From Umbilicaria muhlenbergii (taxonomy: Eukaryota; Ascomycota; Lecanoromycetes; Umbilicariales; Umbilicariaceae): a DNA stretch of 64,000 bases. The translations under genes and the position numbers were made by a program. The notes under the pieces are model-generated. The model was not told where the DNA came from and did not search any database. It saw nothing but the letters and a program-made list of their open reading frames with translations. Shown here one piece after another: positions 22,343 through 32,239 of this stretch. The DNA lies in the NCBI GenBank assembly GCA_000611775.1, contig KK106981.1, positions 1,669,507 to 1,733,506 of the forward strand, read 5' to 3'. Within the stretch, counting starts at the first letter, position 1. Each line of letters starts with the position of its first letter.

Positions 22343-23131
22343 TCACCCCCTCTCCCCTTTCGCGTCTCGTGGACCTTCCTTCAACCCCACCCTCCCCTCC
22401 CCCATCAGCCTCTCCCACCTCGCCCTGATATCGTCCCCGTCTCTCCCCCGCCCCAGCCGCCGCGCGCACTCGTCCCACTCTCGTTGGGAAAGCCGAAGTT
22501 TCGACAGTATGAGCGCGACCAGGGCGCGGTCGGAGGAGGGGGACCGTTCGCCGGTGTGGGCGGTTGAGCGGGTGATTGGTAAGGGCGTGGACGGGGGTGG
22601 CGGCGAGGATGGCGCTTCGGGCGTTGTGGTGGGTGGTGGGGTGGATAGGGATTCGAAATCGGAGGGGTGGAGGCCGAGTGGAAGGACGGGGGGTAGGAGG
22701 CGCGGGCGTTTCGGGGTGCTGGGTTGGGCTGTGGTCGCTTGGGTGGAGGGCGGGCTGCCGTCGTCGTCGTCGTCGTCTCGGCGCCGCCGCTTCTTCGGGC
22801 TTCGAGATGGGGGAGGGAGGTTTGCGGGTTTGGCGCGGTGCGGTTTGTGGATTGTGGTGAGGGGGCTTTGGAGGCGGTGTTTGACGCCACGCGGGGATGG
22901 GGAGGGCGGTGGGGATGTGGAGCTGGGCGCGCTGAGGATGAGCTGGAGCGTCTGGCAGGTGGTGGAGATGCCGGTGGTGATGGGGGAGGGAGGCGCGGAG
23001 GAGTCGGAGGCGGGTGGAGTTGTGGGGAGGTGGGTGCGTGGATGGAGAGGGCGAGCGTCGCAGGGGAGGGCGGATGGGAGGAGCATTTTGTGATGGTGAG
23101 CGTCGAACGGAAGGGCTGATGGAAGGGGCAT
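22343..23131 (-). CDS. Hypothetical proline-rich protein with a Myb/SANT-like C-terminus
   Basis: Single open frame of 262 residues from the preferred ATG at 23131; an upstream in-frame ATG at 23290 would give 315. I prefer 23131 because the sequence before it is CA-rich, like a fungal 5' leader. The first 190 residues are Pro/Ser/Thr-rich with a basic-acidic run (KKRRRRDDDDDDG). The C-terminal about 55 residues (SSDRALVALILSKLRLSQREWDECARRLGRGRDGDDIRARWERLMGEG) have the spacing of a Myb/SANT helix-turn-helix, so a nuclear DNA- or chromatin-binding role is possible (inference). The N-terminus shows a short internal duplication (MPLPSALPFDA / MLLPSALPCDA). The coding strand is strongly C-rich, then G-rich in the last 150 nt. 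Several long antisense frames here are shadows. Confidence 0.6.
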   Translation of the reverse strand: MPLPSALPFDAHHHKMLLPSALPCDARPLHPRTHLPTTPPASDSSAPPSPITTGISTTCQTLQLILSAPSSTSPPPSPSPRGVKHRLQSPLTTIHKPHRAKPANLPPPSRSPKKRRRRDDDDDDGSPPSTQATTAQPSTPKRPRLLPPVLPLGLHPSDFESLSTPPPTTTPEAPSSPPPPSTPLPITRSTAHTGERSPSSDRALVALILSKLRLSQREWDECARRLGRGRDGDDIRARWERLMGEGRVGLKEGPRDAKGERG

Positions 23132-25170
23132 TTCAATGGTGGTGATGGATGTGCTCGAGTGAGCTGGTTCTGCGGAGTGTTTGTTTGTTGCAGGGTTTTT
23201 GGTGGCAGATTTTGCGTAGATTGCGCCGGAGTCGAGAGTGGGCGCAATATGGGGGCTATCGAGCTCAAAAGCGCGTAGATTGCATCGCAACGGCGTGGCG
23301 ATCCTGAATCAGTGATTTCGCGGCCTTTACGGCGTGGTTGTGGTGGTTGTTGTGGTGGTGAGGATGGGATTGGGAGCGGTGAAGGGTTTGCGACTGGAGT
23401 GTGATGAGCCAGGAACAAATGCGGCCGGGTGGGGGCGTGCAAGCGATTTCAGCACGCTGTTTGGCTTCCCACGACGGCTAAGGCACTAACCGCAGCCAGT
23501 CATGAACAATGCCGGCTTCCAAGTTCCAGTCGCCGCCGCGCCGGCCTGTAAGGAACACCAGGGCCGGGCCAGCTGACGGGCTGAAACGGACACAGCCTGC
23601 GGTGCTTTCCCTGTTCCTGGTGTTCCATTAGGCCAGGGCAGTGGTGTTCCCCGATCTCTGCAGGGACGGGGCTAAAGTGCATGTGGCCTGATGACCTGGG
23701 CCCTAGTGGGGAGAATATGGGCGCAGTTGGGAGAGAGTGCGAAGGTGGCCGCAAGACTTCCAGCTCTGAAGCAATCATGCAAGGTGGCAACCCGAGCATA
23801 GTAGAGCCCATCCGTAGCGCAAATGTCTCAATCTGCGAGCGCCGTTTCGATTGTGGAAACCAATCCATCATTGGAGAAGTCTTTGGTAGCTACAATTAAA
23901 GAATGGCTTTCTTGTCATACCAACTATGTCGGTAGAGCAATGAGCGCGTTCACCGACGGCTCGGTGATATCTGCTATACTCACTGCCTGCCTGGTCGTTC
24001 AATGGCATGGACAGCTCCTGCTCTGCTGCCGTCAGGGCTACCGCACCGGGACGCTGCTCTTCTCCATGAAGTGGGCTAGTCTTCAAGAAGCCTCTATGCG
24101 CTTGGACTGGCTAAGGATGTCATCTCCGCCTCTTGCGGAAGACAATGGGAGATTATGGTCGATGGCTATACCTTAGCTATGATCGTAGAGTAGGACTGGG
24201 AGGCTTTCTAGGCGCGTCGTTGTGACGCGAGGCGTGAGCTGTTCGCGACAACACTATTTTCAAACAGGTATGACGGCTGCTTCAATATACGCTCCATCCC
24301 TCGATCCTCCTCCTCACTTGAGGATGACTACACTCTATCCGTTCCGTTTGACTTCACATTATACCAGAGCTCCTCGCATTTTGTTGTGCATGATGTACAT
24401 AACAAGCCCATTTTATGTGGAGCATTTCCACCTTGCTTGACATTCCAGTTGCCCTTTTCCTTCGCCTTGCACGTTCTTGCTCCCTGCCCTTGCGACGATA
24501 TCTATGTTTCTGCATCCAATAATTAAAACTGTTGTATTAGAGTCATATGCGGTTCTACCTTCAAGTTCCCTGGCCAGATTAGCGACGTTGCTGCAAGGCG
24601 TTGGAGTAGCCTCATAAGGCCTCACTTGGATCCGATTGAATATGAAGAGCTTGTTCCTGATCATTGCACGCCTGCTACATCTCCCTCGGTGATCCACCAT
24701 TGTGGGACTCGCCGGGGTCCTTTTCGATGCCGCAAGGGGCATGGTCATTGTTTCGCTTAAAACATTCTTTGGAGCCTTCCGTTTGCATTCCTCTCCCCTT
24801 AATAAGCGTCCCTCAATCTCTTGTGCGACATCGTTCCGTACTGCCTCCACTCGGACGCTGTTTGCGTCGCTGCTCTGGTCGTCTTCACTTATCTCAACTA
24901 TCGTGGCTTGCCAAGTCAAGGGATTTCGGAAGCCACATCCCCCGTCAAGCAGCGGATGTTCCTATGGCTGTTGCAATATACCCTTGTCTTATGCTATTTG
25001 CCTTTAGTAGACTACAATGTTGTCGATTAGTGAGGCCCACTCGGCCTTGACCGTAGATATTCATCGATCTTTATCGTGGAATGGAAGAAAAGTAACAACT
25101 ATAAGATGAATGTGATATCTCGTCCTATGATGTTGCGTGGAGTTCGTCAACTGCGACGTTGTTATACACC
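23132..25170. other. Gene-poor region between Myb-like and DUF1996 genes
   Basis: About 2 kb without a convincing gene. A 117-codon ATG frame lies at 23823-24176 plus. Several overlapping frames lie at 24413-25050 on both strands, one with a hydrophobic segment (24821-25030). None has family motifs, and the longest minus-strand frame lacks an ATG start. Confidence 0.45.
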
Positions 25171-27494
25171 ATGTTTCGTCAAGCTACCACGTTTTCTTTC
25201 GTTGTTCTTGCTGCCCTAACGGGCTTGAGTGATGCCTATTGGCGAATGTCATGCGGCAAAGTCCAGACTGGACGCATTGACCCTGTTGTCAGCCCTGGGC
25301 AGATTGCTTCCCACGTGCACAAGATAGCTGGAGGCTCGAGTAAGTGGCCTCCCTTATCACCAGGGCTTGTCATCTAGTCGGAGAACACCTCGGACGATAA
25401 GCATGTTTTGTGAGAGGCTAGCTAACGAGACTGGCAGACATCGGCATCAACTCTACCTACGACGACCTCCTGGCTTCTGACTGTACTTCTTGCGAGATAT
25501 CAGCGGACAAATCTGCCTATTGGACGCCACTTCTGTACTATCAACACTCTAATAACTCCTTTGAAGAAGTACCAAATGGTGGTATGACTGTATACTACCT
25601 AGGCCGGGGCGACAACCGGACCAACATTCAGCCCTTCCCACCAGGGTTTCGGATGCTGTCCGGAAGTACTAATGCTCGATCATATGACAGCTCGACTATG
25701 ACTTATAACAATGGCCGCCCCATTTCTGACCGTGTCAGCTTTGCTTGCCTCGATACTTCTCCGTCGAAAGAAACCCCAGGCATGAGCCGCACAAGTTGCA
25801 AGAATGGTCTTCGTGCTCAAATTCATTTCCAGTCGTGCTGGGATGGAGTTAATTTATACAAGTCGGACAACAGCCATGTCGCCTACATGTCACAGATCGA
25901 TAACGGCGTCTGCCCACCAGGATACCCAGTGCAGCTTGTTCATCTTTTCTTTGAAGTGCTCTACGGTGTGAATGATGTTAATTTAGACGGCGGTCGTTTC
26001 GTCTTTGGCAACGGCGATACTACAGGTAGAGTAGTTGATTTAAACTTCATATAGCACCTCGCTAATAAGTCGTAGGGTATGGATTCCATGGAGACTTCTT
26101 GAACGGTTGGAACATGGATGTACAGACGGCAGCTCTTAGTCAGTGTGCAAACACGGTTGGTTTGTCTACACTGTCCTGTTTGTGCTAGCTGACCCGTGTA
26201 GGACAACGGCGGTAAGCTCAGCGCATGCCCACCACTGGCGGCTGTCGACAACCCCCAATATTCCAACAATTGCCCCGAGCAGCCTCCGCTCATCAACGAG
26301 CCGGTCCACGGAATGATCTCCAAGTTACCAGGTTGCATCACCATCACTTCAGGCCCGGAAGCGGCTACGTCAGCCGACATGAGTTGCCCTGCAAACACTA
26401 CTCAACCTACCATGAACGCACCACCAGTCTCCTTTGGCCCACCCTCGTTACCAGCTCTCGGTGCCGTCGTCAATGGCTGGCGATACATGGGCTGCGCAAA
26501 TGATACCAACGGCGGTCGGGCCCTCAGCGCCGCCTCTTTCTCAAACAGCAACACCATGACCAACGAGGCGTGTCAAGCCTTCTGCGCCGTCAAGGGCTAC
26601 CCCATGGCAGGCACCGAATACGGCTCCGAATGCTACTGCGGCCCCAGCCTCGGCTTCGGCTCGATCCTCAACCAGACCTGTAACTCCATGCTCTGCGCCG
26701 GCAACTCCTCCCAATTCTGCGGCGGCCCCAAGCGCCTCAACGTCTGGACCGCAACCAGCTCCCCGGCCTCTACCGCCTCCTCGTCCACCCCTTCACCCAC
26801 AACCCTCATCACCTCGACCCGCTCCGCCACCTCCACCTCCTCCGCCGCCGCCTCGGCCATCACCCCCGGCACCACCCTCGACACCTTCACCTACCTCGGC
26901 TGCGCCAACGAAGTCTCCGGCCGCGCCCTCCCCAACGCCTCCTTCTCCAACTCCACCGGCATGACCAACTCCGCCTGCGGCGCCTACTGCGCCTCCAAAA
27001 ACTACCCCCTCTTCGGCACCGAATACGCGCAAGAATGCTACTGCGGCATCCTCCTCGCCGCCGGCTCCTCTCTCGGCTCCGCCGGCTGCTCCCACCCCTG
27101 CAGGGGAGCCCCCGACCAGATCTGCGGCGGTTCGTCGCGGTTGAGCGTGTGGAATAACACGCTGTACCGCGCGCCGGCCGTGGTGGCGCGGGTGGGCGAG
27201 TATGTGAGCAAGGGGTGTTATTCGGAGGGGACGGGGGGCAGGGCGCTGAGTGCGGCGAGTTGGACGGATAAGGGCAATATGACGGTGGAGGGCTGTGTGG
27301 GGTTTTGTCGCGGGAAGGGGTTCCCGTGGGCGGGGGTGGAGTGGGGGCAGGAATGTTATTGTGGGGATGGGGTGGGGAGGGGGGGAGGACCGGTGACCGG
27401 GGGGGATAGCGGGTGTAGGATGGTTTGTAAGGGGAGCGCGTATGAGTTTTGTGGGGGGAGTGGGCGGTTGAATGTTTATTCGAGGGAGGTGTGA
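25171..27494 (+). CDS. Secreted DUF1996 protein with three WSC domains
   Basis: Probable secreted or wall-associated protein; WSC domains bind carbohydrate and occur in stress sensors and fungal wall enzymes, and the DUF1996 function is unknown. Four exons (25171-25339, 25438-26025, 26076-26155, 26202-27494) give 709 residues. Signal peptide is about 1-22 (MFRQATTFSFVVLAALTGLSDA). DUF1996 covers about 23-340 (YWRMSCGKVQTGRIDPVVSPG, HVHKIAGGS, SFACLDTSPSKETPG, LRAQIHFQSCWDGVNL). WSC repeats lie at about 369-462, 505-595 and 608-709, each starting Y-x-GC and containing ACQAFCAVKGYPMAGTEYGSECYCG-like cysteine patterns. Ser/Thr-rich linkers separate them. Intron 3 has an unusual donor, GTTGGT. 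The 3' half shows extreme C-ending codons, then G-ending codons after about 27140. Confidence 0.9.
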
Positions 27495-28465
27495 GGGGTA
27501 GGGGGGAAGAAAAGGGGTGTACAGGGATTTGGGAGGGATGTGGGGTCGATACGTGGGATTCTCTGGTGTGTGAGGGTGTCGGTACGGCTTGGGGTTGGCT
27601 GTGCTTATTTGAGTTCGACTGCTGTTTATTTTTGTTAGTTTGATAAGGAATATCATTACTGCATCACATCGACTCTCCGGTTGAAGCGACGAGATCTCGT
27701 TTCTTCGTCTGAGCACGTGCTACCGCCCAATGGACCGGGCTCATCAGGATGCTATTAGGGAGGAAGGCACGAAGCCCCTGGACGAAGATTACACACCGCC
27801 CCTGAACACTACAGTTCCTCTTGGTTCTAGAGCCGTGCCTAACCAATTCAGCACTGGAAGCTGCGAAGAGAGTGCCGGCGTAGGAAAGTCCCAGAGCTGA
27901 TGTCCGAGCCGGGTGTCCAGCAAATAGATCGCGGTGGCGATGGCAGCGAAGTGGCTGCTACTGGGGCATAGCGGTCAGGAAAACCAGCATAGGGAGCTAA
28001 GTGGGTAGCGACAGTGAGCTTCGACAACGTGAAAGCATTGTGCAGAGGTGGTTATCAATCTTCTGCATAAAGGCACAGGGCTTTACTTGATATTTGTAGA
28101 GTATGGTTCTGATGCGTGACTGTCGGTGACGTCTGTGCAGGAGTTCGTTGTTTTGCACCGCTGAAACTTAAAGGCTAATTATGGCTGGTGATCAAGTATG
28201 ATACTTGCGTACAATGCCAAGAGCTGGATGTGAAATGCTATGTTGTACTCATCGATTGCAAGTCTGATTATATGGTAATCAACACAAAGCAGTAATGCTC
28301 GCACAAAACGCTAGAGCGAAACTTGATCACCCAGCAAATACCACTCTCTACTCTTTCTAAGCACGAATAGCACGTCAGTAAGCCACACTGAATATTAGCA
28401 AGTATCAAACAAGATATAGCAAAACTGCAGTACGTTAGCGACCCTTTGCCTTTCCAGCCTCGACC
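27495..28465. other. Intergenic region
   Basis: About 970 bases between the DUF1996-WSC and kinase genes (3' ends facing). The first roughly 100 bases continue the G-rich composition of the upstream gene end. No gene is seen. Confidence 0.5.
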
Positions 28466-31400
28466 TTAATAAGCCGTCCTAATCGAGTCAGTCAAGTCTC
28501 CAGATGCCGCAGTCTGCACCTCCTGGCTTCTCCCTGCCTGCTTGTCCCGCATCTCCGCCACAACCTGACCATAAAGCTTTGCGGTCCGGAAACCACGATT
28601 CTGTCTTCCAGCACGGTCATGAAGCTCTGTTTCCTTTGAATCCACGGATGAACTTGCTCGACGCTCCTTTCTCATCCGTGGCCGGTCGGAGGGTCCCATG
28701 CGGAAAGGTATTTCCTGTAGGTCGCTGCTATCCTCGCTGTCACTGGCTTGAGGCGTATATATGTGATAGGATCTTGAAAATCCAGGTGGAGGGACAATTA
28801 GCGTGCTGTCCTGCTCTGATGACTGCTGGAATTGATTTTGTGCTGATGGGCCCCGGCGCATCTTTACACTCACCCCTGCAGAGTTCCTCGAGGAGCCCCA
28901 GTAATGGCTTACGTTGTCGGCACGATCAGGGGACCCTACCTGTGCTGCATCGACAAAGGACCTTTTGGCGCGCTTCTTGGATACTGGTGAACTGTCAAGG
29001 GGTACCTTTTGGAAAGGTGTGTCCTCTGCAACAACGCCAACTTCGGCTTCCTCCAGAGCAGGGGTACGCTTACGCTTCGGGTTTATTGGTGTAAAGGGCG
29101 AGAGACGCAGAGACGAAGGCATCTGTATGGTATCATTGACTTGAACAGGGTCAGTCCCATCTTCCTCTATGTCGAAGATAGATCTGCGTCTTGACTTGCG
29201 GCTCGGAGTTGTCGCTGTCGGGGCCCTACGACTTTCGGTTCTCCGGCGAGTTGATGGAAAGGTCGGTCTCACTAATTTACTCCTTAAATCTTGGTTGACG
29301 ATTCTTATCTCTTCCGGCGGCTCTTTATTGAGGGGCTTTTGAGAGTTGGCTTTGAATGCGTTTTCCACCAATACAGACCTGGAGTCAGGGATCGTAGTAT
29401 CAACTGGTGTCGACTCCTCTATTGGTTCTTGTGAATCCACTGATATCCGTAATTTCTCAATATTTGGAGGTTCGGTAGTGATCTCCGCGATACTTGGTAG
29501 CGTCGTGTGTTGCCGTTTTGGAGACACCAGCTGGTACAATTGTTGATGCGGAGGCTGATAGTGTGGCTCAATCGGTTTCGCGACTGTTTTCTTTTTGGAT
29601 GAAAGCGAACACTGGAGCTTTTCGTAAGTACGTCCAGCAATACACTAGAAAGACCCATTTCTCACCTTTATGTACGGTTTCTGGGCATTTGCATAAACCT
29701 CGAGATCAGCGAAAAGGTCTAGCGGGGCCCGGTATCGTGGGTTCCAATTCTTGACCGCCTCTTTGTATAGAGAGTTGGAGCTGCTTCCGCGTTCTTTGCT
29801 CGTGAACCATTCATGCTGGAGTGCTTGCAGAGCGGTCATTCTTTCCTTTTCGTCCAGGACCAGCAGCTTCTTCACAAAGTCTTTCCCCAGTTCACTGACT
29901 CGTCCCCACTCGTCACTGCTGTCCAACTCTTGCAAATCACACGTAGCTGCAGCTTCTATAATGGCTCTCTCGGAGCTGCGTGTCTGATATGAGCCTTGAT
30001 ACTTGACAAATATCGACCTGCCAGTCAAGACAGCGCTGGTAACGGTGCCGAGCGACCACATGTCCACAGCCTTTGTGTATCCTTGCTCTGAAACCGTCTT
30101 ATTTATCCCATGTACTTCACTTGAAAAGAATTAGATCTGAACCTCGCAAGTGTTGGATCTAACTCACGGAGCAACATAGTCGAGGGTTCCTACTGTTGTC
30201 AGCATACGTTGTGTTCGAGAGCTAGAGCATGCAATCTTAATGGCGTGGCCGAAATCAGTCAGAATGACTCTTGGTGGATTCCTCGAACAAGTCATGAGAA
30301 TGTTGTCTGGCTTCAGATCTCTATGAGCGACATCGTGCTCGTGAAGATACTTTAGTGCTTCCACAATCTGGCGCACAATTACTGCTGCGTCCAGTTCACA
30401 AAAATCATAGCCACCTCTGGACTCGATGTATGAGAAGAGGTCCCCTCCGGTGACAAGCTCTTCGAAGATGAACCTGGGACATTGTCAGAGCTTTGTCTCT
30501 AGCCGAAGCAGATACCTACAAAGTGTTTACGCTCTTAAAGACCTTCTCCAGTCGAATTATGTTGGGCTGCCAGCACGGTCAGCAAGAGGCAGACCATGGT
30601 CCAGTACGCTTACATGGTCAAGATCCTTCAAGATCTCCACCTCACGAAACGTTCTATCAACCCTTTGATCCACGATACTCCCCCTTGGAATAATGCCGCG
30701 TAGCCTGTCAGTTTTTTTGGTCCGCTCTTGTTCTGCATTATCCTCTTTGAGCCGCAGCTTCCTGAGGTTGACTACCTTGCACGCCAGCTGCTTTTGCTGA
30801 ACAAGACAGACCGCTAGGTAGACGTGGCCGTAAGCTCCGGCACCAAGTTTTCGTTCTGTGACTCTATATAAATGCCTCATGAGCTGGCACGTCTTAGTCA
30901 AGTTCAAATCAATGACTGGAAGATTAGGCTCACTTGTTTCTCTTCTTCCTGAATGTCGTCTAGGGGCTCGGGTTCTAAGGTGCGGATGGCTTCAAAAGAA
31001 TATGATATCCGGGGGCTGATTCTGATCGTGTCGCCATTACGGATCAGTGCTGCCTCATTCCCCCTGCCGATGAAGGAGCCGTTCCAGTACGTGCCGTTGC
31101 TTGACAGATCTTCGATGTAAATCAGTGGCTCTATCTGGTCGTCATACACAACGGAGTAGACGCGGCAGTGTTTGTTCGAGACGGTAGGATCTTGGACAAC
31201 GAGCTGGCTGCAGAAATTAGTATCACAGGAGCACCACAGACTTGTTAACTACCAATTCCTTGCATCCCTCCCAATAAAGACTTCCTCATCTCGATGAATT
31301 GCGAGATCGGCTTTGTAATGGTTAGAATTATAGAGCAGAAAGGACTGGGGGATGGTGGAAATGTACCAGAAGGTTCCTCATTGGCTTTACAAGCACGCAG

Positions 31401-31466
31401 GTAGCCAGCCAAGATGCCGTGGTTATAAGTGTTCGCTATAGTTTGGGTAACGAGAGAGTCTTGCAT
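28466..31466 (-). CDS. FHA-domain Ser/Thr protein kinase, CHK2/MEK1/DUN1-type
   Basis: Checkpoint-type kinase with one N-terminal FHA domain. Eight exons (31466-31367, 31310-31253, 31207-30934, 30883-30614, 30566-30520, 30473-30168, 30119-29666, 29644-28466) join in phase to 895 residues. FHA is about 40-120 (EVFIGRDARNC, DPTVSNKHCRV, SSNGTYWNG). The kinase domain is about 150-440: GAGAYGHV, ACKVV, IFEELVTGGDLFSYIE, catalytic HRDLKPDNIL, DFG, APE. A single FHA fits MEK1 or DUN1 better than RAD53, which has two. The C-terminal about 390 residues are basic, Ser/Pro-rich and low in structure (RRRSIFDIEED, KKRAKRSF), far longer than in yeast or fission yeast Mek1. A role in meiotic or DNA-damage signalling is inferred from the family; orthology is not settled. 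Confidence 0.9.
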
Positions 31467-32066
31467 TATCACTCCAAGCTTGATGGATTGATGGGAAAAG
31501 AAAATGACGTCTATCCGTTGGAAACACTATTACGCTTGTGACTTTAACACAAGAGCTGGGAAGTGGCGCTGATGTTGGTATAAGCAATAGCAGTATTAAT
31601 ATAGCAGTTTCGTCTAGCATGACTGACTTTAGCATACACCAACAAAGACTACATCGTGGTGCACCATTTTCGCATCAGCTTCGGTCCCTATTGGACTGCC
31701 TTCCTTGGGATTACGCAGTCACTCGCGGTCGCTAAGTCTGTAGAGAAAGAAGAAGTACAAGAAGATGATGGCTCGAGGTGCCATCGCCAAAGTGGATCCC
31801 CCACCTGCTCCGATGCCCTTCCGGCTTAAGCGAGCCCTTAACGCATGATTACTAAGCCCGCTCGCACAAAGAGCATCCCGCGTGAGCTTCCTACCTTCAT
31901 CCAACAGCATCAACCTCATTTTCAATAACGAGTAAGGACCCCTTTGTTGTGCTGCAGCTATGTCGAACATACTGCATACTCTATGCAGCAAAGATGGCTC
32001 GCTCAATGAACCCGCGCTCAATGGCTAACGCTTATGCTTCCACTTTAGCTCACCTAGTTGTCGAAG
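31467..32066. other. Divergent promoter region of FHA kinase and RPL41
   Basis: 600 bp between two start codons. A TCACCTAG acceptor-like site ends ten bases before the eL41 ATG, so a 5' UTR intron is possible. No other gene is seen. Confidence 0.45.
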
Positions 32067-32239
32067 ATGAGAGCTAAGTGGAGGAAGAAGCGCGTTCGGC
32101 GTCTCAAGCGTAAGAGGAGAAAGACGAGAGCTAGAAGGTGAGGTCTTCCCTTGACTATGTTGCTCCACCAGACCTTTGTGGTAGGCATTCTTCATCACCG
32201 CTAGCACGTGCTTACCGCCTTTGTCTCTCCAGCAAGTAA
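32067..32239 (+). CDS. RPL41: Ribosomal protein eL41
   Basis: The smallest eukaryotic ribosomal protein, a single basic helix bridging the two subunits. Exon 1 (32067-32137) encodes MRAKWRKKRVRRLKRKRRKTRAR plus two bases. A 95-nt intron (GTGAGG...TCTCCAG) follows, and a 7-nt exon (32233-32239) completes Ser, Lys and stop. The 25-residue product has the invariant family length and sequence. Nothing else in eukaryotes looks like this, so recognition is near certain despite its size. The open frames previously visible around it on the other strand are not needed to explain the locus. Confidence 0.95.

Noticed and set aside
22405-23442. 345-codon minus-strand frame overlapping the Myb-like gene
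   Set aside because: It is an alternative frame of the same C-rich strand, mostly Pro/Arg/Ser, without the SANT-like C-terminus.
24413-24919. 168-codon minus-strand frame in the gap before the DUF1996 gene
   Set aside because: Starts with TTG, overlaps several equally long frames on the other strand, and has no family features.
26793-27716. 307-codon minus-strand frame over the WSC domains
   Set aside because: Antisense to cysteine-patterned WSC repeats; created by the C-to-G skew switch.
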